A stretch of DNA of 7,074 nucleotides from an uncultured Oscillibacter sp. GTDB taxonomy: Bacteria > Bacillota > Clostridia > Oscillospirales > Oscillospiraceae. The stretch lies in contig CAMNAE010000077.1 of assembly GCA_946530565.1 (NCBI GenBank), forward strand, positions 1 through 7,074, given 5' to 3'. The stretch's first letter is position 1. The number at the start of each line of letters is the position of its first letter. Below are positions 1 through 5,182 of this stretch, piece after piece. The notes beneath the pieces are model-generated. The model worked only from the letters and a program-made list of their open reading frames with translations, did not search any database and was not told the origin of the DNA. The translations under genes and the position numbers were made by a program.

Positions 1-28
1 CGCTGTTGCCGAAGGGCGAGCGGCCCTA
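1..28 (-). other. In-frame amber codon followed by continuing CoxE-like coding sequence
   Basis: Reading the minus strand, the VWA frame goes W-V-G-T, then TAG (26-28), then G-R-S-P-F-G-N-S without a frame change before the window ends. All eight codons after the TAG end in G or C, as do most codons of neighbouring genes. In CoxE-like homologues, as I recall them, this place reads roughly GTGGTSPFG, so TAG stands where a residue (usually glycine) is expected and nothing is missing or shifted. This is seen directly in the sequence. Its cause (nonsense mutation, sequencing error, suppression or amber reassignment) cannot be decided here. Confidence 0.75.
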
Positions 29-430
29 CGTGCCGACCCAGTAAGACCCTCCGTTGTGCTCTTCGGTCTGCTCCTTGATGCGCTCTTCGAGCCGCTTTAA
101 AAGCTCGTCGAGCTCCTCCTGCGGGAAGCCGATGTCCATGAGCTCCTCCATCGTGCGGCCGAGATCCTCCATGGGCTTGTTGACCCAGTTCAAAAGCTCC
201 TCGGGGAGCTCTCCGGAATATGGGACGTTTTTGAAGAACTCCAGAAAGGCCTGGTCGAAGCGGTCGAAGTCCGACTCGCTCTTCACGAGCAGCGCCCGCG
301 CGAGGTGGTAAAAGCCCGTGAGCGAGGAGTTGTGCAGCCCGGCCCGGAGACCTTCGAGCAGTGAGAGCCACTCGTTCATCGAGACCTTGAGCCCCCGCGC
401 GCGAAGCAGGTAGAAAAAGGACGTGAACAT
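26..430 (-). CDS. CoxE-like VWA-domain protein, N-terminal part (frame interrupted by TAG)
   Basis: The reading frame starts at ATG 428-430 and meets TAG at 26-28, giving 134 residues. The N-terminus (MFTSFFYLLRARGLKVSMNEW) and the later 'ARALLVKSESDFDRFDQAF' stretch are, as I know the family, typical of CoxE-like proteins (the VWA partner of MoxR ATPases), which usually run to about 390-400 residues with the VWA metal-binding domain in the C-terminal half. Residues about 78-125 are a charged helical linker that probably forms a coiled coil. The frame ends in GGSYWVGT, the first half of a motif that normally continues into 'GTSPFG'; that continuation is present right after the stop (see 1-28). 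The gene begins 13 nt after the MoxR stop with no clear Shine-Dalgarno sequence, so translation may be coupled to MoxR. The VWA domain itself lies outside the window. It is either a pseudogene, a read-through gene or a sequence error; the family call is firm and the intactness is not. Confidence 0.8.
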   Translation of the reverse strand: MFTSFFYLLRARGLKVSMNEWLSLLEGLRAGLHNSSLTGFYHLARALLVKSESDFDRFDQAFLEFFKNVPYSGELPEELLNWVNKPMEDLGRTMEELMDIGFPQEELDELLKRLEERIKEQTEEHNGGSYWVGT

Positions 431-443
431 AGGAGTGATGATT

Positions 444-1256
444 TCAGCGCTTCGCCTGCTGGAGCGTGCGCAGATCCTTGTCCTTCTTTAAGAGCACGCC
501 CGCAAAGGGGATATCCCGTGCGATGAGATCCGGGTCGACGCCGCCGGCCACGAGCGCGCGCAGCCAGTCGACGAGCTCGCTCGTCGAGGGCTTCTTCTCG
601 ATCCCGCGCAGAGATCTGAGATAGTAGAAGGCCGCGAGGGACTGGCGCACGAGCTCCTCGTCGATGTGATCGAAGTGGACGCGGATGATCTCCTCCATCT
701 GCTTTTCGTCGGGGAAGTCGATGTAGTGGAAGACGCAGCGGCGCAAAAACGCGTCGGGGAGCTCTTTTTCGGCGTTGGAGGTGATGATCACGATCGGGCG
801 CTGCTTGGCCTTCACGGTCTCCTTCGTCTCGGGGATATAGAATTCCATCTGGTCGAGCTCCCAGAGAAGGTCGTTCGGGAACTCGAGGTCCGCCTTGTCG
901 ATCTCATCGATCAGCAGCACGACCTGCTCCTCGCTCGTGAAGGCCTCGCCGAGCTTGCCGAGCTTGATGTACTGGGCGATGTTGTCGACGCCGCCGGTGC
1001 CGAACTGGCTGTCGTAGAGGCGCTGCACGACGTCGTAGACATAGAGTCCGTCCTGCGCCTTCGTCGTGGACTTGACGTTCCAGATGATGAGCTTCTTGCC
1101 GAGCGCGTCGGCGACGGCCTGCGCGAGCATCGTTTTGCCCGTGCCGGGCTCGCCTTTGATGAGGAGCGGCTTCTGCAGTGTGATCGCGATGTTCACCGTG
1201 CTCATGAGCTCCGGCGAGGCGACATAGGACTTCGTGCTGTGGAATACCTGGTTCAT
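444..1256 (-). CDS. MoxR-family AAA+ ATPase
   Basis: This 270-residue protein is a cytoplasmic AAA+ ATPase of the MoxR group, thought to act as a chaperone-like motor that matures or remodels client complexes together with a VWA-domain partner. Visible motifs are Walker A GEPGTGKT (residues 35-42), Walker B VVLLIDEIDKAD (112-123), a sensor-1 strand IVIITSN (155-161) and an arginine-finger region DAFLRRC (168-174). The C-terminal helical lid includes STSELVDWLRAL (224-235), the sensor-2 region. The length is typical of the short MoxR form and all catalytic motifs are intact. The ATG is preceded by AAGGA at a 6-nt spacing, which fixes the start. It lies 42 nt after the MBL hydrolase and 13 nt before the CoxE-like gene, so the three are probably cotranscribed. 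The substrate is unknown. The family call is secure. Confidence 0.95.
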   Translation of the reverse strand: MNQVFHSTKSYVASPELMSTVNIAITLQKPLLIKGEPGTGKTMLAQAVADALGKKLIIWNVKSTTKAQDGLYVYDVVQRLYDSQFGTGGVDNIAQYIKLGKLGEAFTSEEQVVLLIDEIDKADLEFPNDLLWELDQMEFYIPETKETVKAKQRPIVIITSNAEKELPDAFLRRCVFHYIDFPDEKQMEEIIRVHFDHIDEELVRQSLAAFYYLRSLRGIEKKPSTSELVDWLRALVAGGVDPDLIARDIPFAGVLLKKDKDLRTLQQAKR

Positions 1257-1298
1257 GGGGGATCCTTCTTTCTTTCATATTATAAATCACGTTTATTA

Positions 1299-2282
1299 TC
1301 AGACGATGTAATAGCGGAAGTATTCGCCCTCGCGTTTTGCTTCCACGACGCCGCGGACCGCGAGGTAATCGAGGTGTGAGAGCGCCTCGCCGACGGCGAA
1401 GTACTTCTGCGCGAGCGGGAAGTCGTCCCAGGACTTCGAGCGGATGCTCCACTTCATGCGCGCGGCGATCTCGTAGGCGTTGAGCCCCGGCTCGGTGCGC
1501 ACGATGCGCCGCACGCCCTCGAGCCTGCGCGCGTGGTGGAAGATGAGCTCGTCGATGCGGCCGGAGAGCGAGCCGTTCCTGTGTCGGTGCGCAGGGAGGA
1601 GGAGCTTACACGGGAGGTCGCGGATCTTTCCGAGACTGTCGATGTAATCGCCCAGCGCGTCCTCAAGCTCCATCCAGCGGGCGATGTTCGGCGTGATGTG
1701 GAAGAGCACGTTGTCGCCCGAGAAGAGGATCTGCTCGGTCTCGGAGTACAGGCACATGTGTCCCGGCGTGTGGCCGGGCGTCAGAATGCACCTGAGCTCA
1801 TGGCCGCCGTAGGTGATCCGGTCGCCGTCATCCAGGCAGGTGTAGGCGCCGTCCCAGTGCTCCGGCGCGGCGATCTTCGCCGGGTTGTGGTCCCAGAGAT
1901 GGTCGAGCTCGTACTGCGAAAAGCCGTTGTCCTTGAACATCGCGTAGCGCACGCGCCAGTAGTCCGGGTTCTGGCTCTCCCATAAGCCCTTGGCGTCGAT
2001 CGAGCCGATGTAGATCTTGCAGCCGTCGCGGATCAGCGTCGGCGCAAGGCCGGCGTGGTCGCTGTGCAAATGCGTCACGAAGATATCCATTTTGTCGCGG
2101 TCGACGCCGAGCTCCGAAAGCTGCGCCTCCATCGCGTCGAGGCAGGGCTGCTGGCGAAAGCCGGTGTCGATCAAAAGGCTCCGCTCGCCGTCCAGGATCA
2201 GGTAGCTGTTGAGGTTCTTCAAAGGGTTCCCGACCAGCGGGATGTCGAGGCAGTAGATATTGCCGAAAACGCGTTCTGCCAT
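1299..2282 (-). CDS. MBL-fold metallo-hydrolase with C-terminal winged-helix-like domain
   Basis: This 327-residue protein has the metallo-beta-lactamase fold with a complete dinuclear metal site: HLHSDH at residues 71-76, histidines in PGHTPGH (171 and 175), the bridging aspartate in SGDN (D190) and a late histidine in PAHRH (232). The upstream 'LLIDTGF' strand (37-42) is also typical. Residues about 255-327 form a second domain (EPGLNAYEIAARMKW, then ALSHLDYLAVRGVVEAKR) that reads like the small winged helix of LACTB2-type MBL hydrolases, where it helps to hold nucleic-acid or other substrates. The substrate here is unknown; hydrolysis of a thioester, phosphodiester or lactone would all fit. 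There is no signal peptide, so it is cytoplasmic. The ATG has AGAGAGGA 8 nt upstream and a good promoter before it. It is probably the first gene of the operon with MoxR and the VWA protein; that functional link is inferred from position only. Confidence 0.92.
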   Translation of the reverse strand: MAERVFGNIYCLDIPLVGNPLKNLNSYLILDGERSLLIDTGFRQQPCLDAMEAQLSELGVDRDKMDIFVTHLHSDHAGLAPTLIRDGCKIYIGSIDAKGLWESQNPDYWRVRYAMFKDNGFSQYELDHLWDHNPAKIAAPEHWDGAYTCLDDGDRITYGGHELRCILTPGHTPGHMCLYSETEQILFSGDNVLFHITPNIARWMELEDALGDYIDSLGKIRDLPCKLLLPAHRHRNGSLSGRIDELIFHHARRLEGVRRIVRTEPGLNAYEIAARMKWSIRSKSWDDFPLAQKYFAVGEALSHLDYLAVRGVVEAKREGEYFRYYIV

Positions 2283-2325
2283 AGGCTGTGTCCTCTCTTA
2301 ACATGAATTTGAATATGATTCGCAT

Positions 2326-2355
2326 ATTATACTAAAAACATACGCCCTTTGTAAA
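2326..2355 (-). promoter_or_regulatory. Sigma-A-like promoter of the MBL-moxR-VWA operon
   Basis: On the minus strand there is a perfect -10 TATAAT (2326-2331) and a -35 TTTACA (2350-2355, five of six consensus bases) separated by 18 nt. The start codon at 2282 lies about 45 nt downstream of the -10, leaving room for a short leader with its ribosome binding site at 2291-2298. The surrounding DNA is markedly more AT-rich than the genes. Confidence 0.72.
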
Positions 2356-2468
2356 GACGCATTCTCTCTGATTTTTCAGGGAAAAACAGCCCTTTTTCGC
2401 ATATTTCATGAAAGCTGCGCGCCCTTTGGGAAGGCAGTGCCCGCCGCGGAAAATTACCCGTATGGCTG

Positions 2469-2497
2469 TTGCGCGCGAGAGCGCGCTGTGCTATGAT
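2469..2497 (+). promoter_or_regulatory. Extended -10 promoter of the beta-helix lipoprotein gene, with internal palindrome
   Basis: An extended -10 element TGCTATGAT (2489-2497) is preceded at 17 nt by a partial -35 TTGCGC (2469-2474). The spacer is largely a perfect inverted repeat, GCGCGC-GAGA-GCGCGC (2471-2486), which overlaps the -35. Such a placement could let a repressor compete with RNA polymerase, but the repeat is low-complexity and may be chance. A GGGAGG ribosome binding site follows at 2514-2519. Confidence 0.55.
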
Positions 2498-2528
2498 TAT
2501 TTTATCCTGAAACGGGAGGATGATCCGG

Positions 2529-4616
2529 ATGAAAAGTCCACGTTTCCTTGCTTTTGTTATGAGCCTTTTGCTGCTGATGTCGCTTGCCGGCTGCGGCGGT
2601 GCGTCGAAGAAAGAGGAGCCCGCGTCTTCGCCCGCGCCGGCGGCCGCCGCGCCCGCGCAGCTCCCGGCGGTCTCAACGCCTTCTCAGCCCGAAAAGCCGA
2701 AGGAGGAAGACAAAACGATCCGCGTCAGCACGGTCGAGGAGCTCTTCGGCGCGATCGCGCCGGGCGCCGTCATCGAGCTTGCGCCGGGCACCTATAACAT
2801 CTCCGAATTCCTGAAGGAGAACGAAAAGGTCACCTGGGACTACGTCGAGCCCGAGTACGGCTACGACGGCTGGCAGGCCAATATCCTCTGGGTCGAGGAT
2901 CTGACCATCCGCGGCGCCGAGGGCGGCAAGGTCGAGCTCGTGACCGAGCCCCGCTACGCCGACGTGCTCAACTTCCAGAACTGCAGCAATGTGACGATCG
3001 GGAACATGACGATCGGCCACACGGTCGAAAAGGGTTCTTGCGAGGGCGCGGTGCTCTCGTTCGGCTACTGCCGTGACATCACGATGGATAAGCTCGATCT
3101 CTACGGCTGCGGCACCTACGGCTTTGAGGCGGACCATACGACCGGCATCAAAATGAAGGATTCCACGATCCGCGACTGCAGCTACGGCATCGTCGACATC
3201 TACTTCGGAAGCGATATCCTCTTTCAGGACTGCAGCTTCCGGAACAACGAGGGCTTCGACCTTGTGAGCTTCTACGACACCTTCGCCCGCTTCGACGGCT
3301 GCACCTTCAGCGGCAACAAGGGCACGGAGCTCCTGCCGATGAACGGCGGCGACAGCGGCGCGATCTTTGAAAAATGCAGCTTCGACCGCTGGGAGAGCCA
3401 GCACTTCAACACCGAGCGCGAAGGCCACGGCGGCTATGTGATCGGCGAGGGCTGCACCTTCAAGACCGCGGTCGGCGGACGCGTCGTGCATGTGGACAAC
3501 ATGGAGGACCTGATCGAGAACATCGCCCCGAATACCGTGATCCTGCTTGAACCGGGCAAATACTGCCTCAGCGATACGCTGGCCTCCTACTGGGCGAGCG
3601 AGGGCGAGAGCTTCAACGACTCGCGCGACTTTGTGCATATCGAATCGGAATACGACGGCTTTGAGCTCGTGATCCGGAACGTGAGCGGACTGACGATCGC
3701 GTCAGCCTCCGGCAAGTGCGCGGATACCGAGATCGTGACCGACCCGCGCTATGCCGACGTGCTCGGCTTTGAGGACTGCAGCGGCATCGGCATCATGAAC
3801 CTCACGATGGGCCACACCGATACCGGCGAATGCGCGGGCAATGTGCTCTACTTCTCGGGCTGCAGCAACATCGTGCTCTCCGGGCTCGATCTCTACGGCT
3901 GCGGCGTCTACGGCATCGAAACGAACGAGTGCGCGGGCCTCTCCTGCTTCGACTCCACGATCCGCGACTGCTCCTCCGGCGCGCTCGCGCTCTATGCCGC
4001 GACCGGCCGGCAGATGTTCATCAACTGCGATCTGACAGGCTCTTCGAGCGGCGGCTACTTCTATGCCGACGAAGCCGATCACGGCGAGTTCTACTTCTTC
4101 CGCTGCACCTTCGGCGAAAACGAGAGCAACAGCTTTGTCGAGGAAAGCTACAACGGGGTCATCATCACCGAGGAGTCCGTCTGGGACGAGAACACCGAGT
4201 TCCCCGACGGCGAGTATGACCCGGAGTGGAGCGGGGAGTATGAGCCCGTGGCGCTCGACACGACGAAGATGAAGGTCGCGCCCTTCGATAAGCTCGTGCT
4301 GACCGACGAGCACTATTACCTCTGCTACCAGACCGTGAACACGAAGACCGGCGAGGTGAGCTTCGAGCCGGACTCCGACATGAAGTATCTGACCTTTGAA
4401 GAGGACGGCACGGGCATCTTTGCCCTCAACGACGGCACGGCGCGGTCCTATCACTTCGCGATGGACAGCGACTATTCCTGCGTGCTCTCCTTCGACGACG
4501 GCCCGGAGGCATCGTTCGGCCTCTACGCCGACCAGGGCGGCGCCCTCCCCGACAGCCAGGAGGGCAGCATCTGGCTCGCGCTCTACATGGGCGACGAGGT
4601 GCTCTGGTTCTACTGA
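2529..4616 (+). CDS. Secreted lipoprotein with duplicated parallel beta-helix and C-terminal beta domain
   Basis: I chose the ATG at 2529 (695 residues) because GGGAGG lies 9 nt before it; the in-frame ATG at 2520 abuts that site. Residues 1-22 are a lipoprotein signal (MKSPRF, a hydrophobic stretch, then LAGC), so Cys22 should be lipidated and the protein held on the outer face of the membrane. Residues 23-62 are a Pro/Ala-rich wall-spanning linker. Residues 63-317 and 319 to about 560 are two related halves, each opening with a strand-loop segment ending in PG-x-Y (IELAPGTY, ILLEPGKY) and continuing into coils of a right-handed parallel beta-helix with repeated 'F-x-x-C-S/T' turns. This fold is common in carbohydrate-binding proteins, lyases and NosD-like proteins. 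I see no lyase catalytic motif. Residues 585-695 form a separate beta-rich domain (KYLTFEEDGTGIFAL) resembling small lipocalin-like domains of Firmicutes lipoproteins. The gene stands alone between divergent and convergent neighbours. A surface glycan-binding or structural role is inference. Confidence 0.9.
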   Translation: MKSPRFLAFVMSLLLLMSLAGCGGASKKEEPASSPAPAAAAPAQLPAVSTPSQPEKPKEEDKTIRVSTVEELFGAIAPGAVIELAPGTYNISEFLKENEKVTWDYVEPEYGYDGWQANILWVEDLTIRGAEGGKVELVTEPRYADVLNFQNCSNVTIGNMTIGHTVEKGSCEGAVLSFGYCRDITMDKLDLYGCGTYGFEADHTTGIKMKDSTIRDCSYGIVDIYFGSDILFQDCSFRNNEGFDLVSFYDTFARFDGCTFSGNKGTELLPMNGGDSGAIFEKCSFDRWESQHFNTEREGHGGYVIGEGCTFKTAVGGRVVHVDNMEDLIENIAPNTVILLEPGKYCLSDTLASYWASEGESFNDSRDFVHIESEYDGFELVIRNVSGLTIASASGKCADTEIVTDPRYADVLGFEDCSGIGIMNLTMGHTDTGECAGNVLYFSGCSNIVLSGLDLYGCGVYGIETNECAGLSCFDSTIRDCSSGALALYAATGRQMFINCDLTGSSSGGYFYADEADHGEFYFFRCTFGENESNSFVEESYNGVIITEESVWDENTEFPDGEYDPEWSGEYEPVALDTTKMKVAPFDKLVLTDEHYYLCYQTVNTKTGEVSFEPDSDMKYLTFEEDGTGIFALNDGTARSYHFAMDSDYSCVLSFDDGPEASFGLYADQGGALPDSQEGSIWLALYMGDEVLWFY
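2715..4212 (+). repeat. Internal tandem duplication within the lipoprotein gene (two units of about 0.77 kb)
   Basis: Unit A runs from about 2715 to 3479 and unit B from 3480 to about 4212. Matching protein landmarks are IAP...PG-x-Y (from residues 76 and 332), RYADVL (142 and 407), DLYGCG (190 and 454) and STIRDCS (repeated at the same spacing). At DNA level 22 bases are identical at 3092-3113 and 3884-3905, and 18 bases at 3162-3179 and 3954-3971; both pairs are exactly 792 nt apart. Elsewhere the halves have diverged considerably, with an insertion of about 9 residues in unit B before RYADVL. Confidence 0.85.
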
Positions 4617-4650
4617 GAGCACATCCAACAGGCAATAGAAATGGCGCGAA

Positions 4651-4682
4651 CCCCGGAGTGGCCTCAAAAGGCCGCTCCGGGG
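4651..4682 (+). terminator. Terminator-like hairpin after the lipoprotein gene
   Basis: A 13-bp stem (4651-4663 with 4670-4682, one G-T pair) closes a 6-nt loop TCAAAA, 34 nt after the lipoprotein stop codon. The following CTATTTTGG gives only a short, interrupted T tract, so termination may be incomplete or need help. The position and stem strength support the call. Confidence 0.7.
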
Positions 4683-4690
4683 CTATTTTG

Positions 4691-4783
4691 GCTCCCCTGA
4701 AAGGGGAGCTGGCGCGAAAGCGCCTGAGGGGTCTTCGAAGCGTCCACCGGCCGCCGCGCGGCGGGCACGCCGGCGCGAAGCGC
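4691..4783. repeat. GC-rich multi-hairpin intergenic element, REP-like
   Basis: Four hairpins or palindromes lie in series: GCTCCCCT/AGGGGAGC (4691-4698 with 4702-4709), GGCGC-GAAA-GCGCC (4711-4724, with a GNRA-type loop), the 14-nt palindrome CCGCCGCGCGGCGG (4751-4764) and GCGC-GAA-GCGC (4773-4783). A second AGGGG at 4727-4731 could compete with 4702-4706 for pairing to CCCCT (4694-4698). The first part (GGCTCCCCTGAAAGGGGAGC, a GC hairpin, then TGAGGGG) resembles a dispersed intergenic repeat I recall from gut Firmicutes genomes. There is only one copy in this window, so the repeat status rests on that memory. I see no convincing gene here. Confidence 0.55.
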
Positions 4784-4813
4784 AAAAAAACCACTCCGCT
4801 TTCACGGAGTGGT
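4784..4813 (-). terminator. Rho-independent terminator of rpmB
   Basis: On the minus strand a 9-bp stem (4805-4813 with 4790-4798) with a 6-nt loop TGAAAG is followed directly by a run of seven T (complement of 4784-4790). It lies 22 nt beyond the bL28 stop codon and is a textbook intrinsic terminator. Confidence 0.92.
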
Positions 4814-4835
4814 GATTTGCCTTGCTTCAGCCCGA

Positions 4836-5024
4836 TCAGACTGCGCGGGTAACCTTACCGGCACGCATGCAGCGGGTGCAAACATACACATGGCGAGGAG
4901 AACCGTCGACAATCGCCTTCACACGCTTCACATTGGGCTTCCACGCGCGGTTGGAACGCCGATGAGAGTGGGAGACCTTGATACCGAACGTTACGCCCTT
5001 ATCACAAAACTCGCACTTGGCCAT
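4836..5024 (-). CDS. rpmB: 50S ribosomal protein bL28
   Basis: This 62-residue protein is ribosomal protein bL28, a component of the large subunit. The sequence starts MAKCEFCDKG and carries the family core SHSHRRSNRAWKPNVKRV (residues 18-35). Two CxxC pairs, C4/C7 and C49/C52, make it the zinc-binding (C+) form; genomes with this form sometimes also carry a zinc-free paralogue used in zinc shortage. The ATG at 5022-5024 is chosen because AAGGAGGTG sits 6 nt upstream; a GTG nine bases further upstream lies inside that ribosome binding site and is unlikely to be used. The gene is monocistronic, with its own promoter (5078-5106) and terminator (4784-4813). Length and residues are typical and nothing is missing. 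Confidence 0.98.
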   Translation of the reverse strand: MAKCEFCDKGVTFGIKVSHSHRRSNRAWKPNVKRVKAIVDGSPRHVYVCTRCMRAGKVTRAV

Positions 5025-5053
5025 TCGTAGCACCTCCTTGCCGTTGTACGATC

Positions 5054-5071
5054 GTGCCCCATTGAGAGCAC
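5054..5071 (-). promoter_or_regulatory. Possible 5'-terminal stem-loop of the rpmB mRNA
   Basis: On the minus strand GTGCTCTCAATGGGGCAC can fold into a 7-bp stem (two G-U pairs) with a CAAU loop. Taking the -10 at 5078-5083, transcription should begin near 5071, so this hairpin would sit at the very 5' end of the message, ahead of the ribosome binding site at 5031-5039. It could stabilise the mRNA or take part in autoregulation; both are inference. Confidence 0.35.
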
Positions 5072-5077
5072 CAAGTT

Positions 5078-5106
5078 AATATAACAGAAAATCAAACGGA
5101 TTGCAA
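5078..5106 (-). promoter_or_regulatory. Strong promoter of rpmB with extended -10 and AT-rich upstream tract
   Basis: On the minus strand the -35 TTGCAA (5101-5106) and -10 TATATT (5078-5083) are separated by exactly 17 nt, and TG one base before the -10 makes it an extended -10. Upstream of the -35, about 5107-5140 is rich in A tracts on the minus strand, as in UP elements. This suits a highly expressed ribosomal protein gene. Confidence 0.82.
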
Positions 5107-5182
5107 GTGTTATTTTGCGTTTTCGCTTACTTTTTTTGTACGGTGGCGACGCTGCTTTTGTCCCGGGTCCTGCGGCGTTCTC

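Noticed and set aside
1277..1307. TATAAT-like -10 (1279-1284, minus strand) in the gap before moxR
   Set aside because: The hexamer is perfect, but no acceptable -35 lies 16-18 nt upstream and there is no TG extension. The gap is only 42 nt, so an internal promoter is possible but not supported.
2368..2397. Weak hairpins next to a T run (CTGA/TCAG and AGGG/CCCT) in the divergent spacer
   Set aside because: Stems are only 4 bp and they sit between divergent genes, where no terminator is needed.
2673..4667. Two long open frames antisense to the lipoprotein gene (2673-3638 and 3702-4667)
   Set aside because: They are rich in Ala, Val, Glu, Asp and His with no recognisable domain, as expected for the complement of a GC-rich gene. 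The plus-strand frame has a signal peptide, coherent folds and a ribosome binding site.
4658..4852. Small plus-strand open frame across the convergent spacer
   Set aside because: It runs through both terminator hairpins and the GC-rich repeat, has no ribosome binding site, and its protein is a basic, low-complexity translation of repeats.
5025..5033. GTG start for bL28, nine bases upstream of the ATG
   Set aside because: The GTG lies inside the AAGGAGGTG ribosome binding site, and bL28 proteins start with MAK at the downstream ATG.
5107..5182. Terminator between the VanW gene and rpmB
   Set aside because: A T-rich stretch is present on the plus strand, but on the minus strand I find no stable stem followed by a T run. 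The A-rich part is better explained as the upstream tract of the rpmB promoter.
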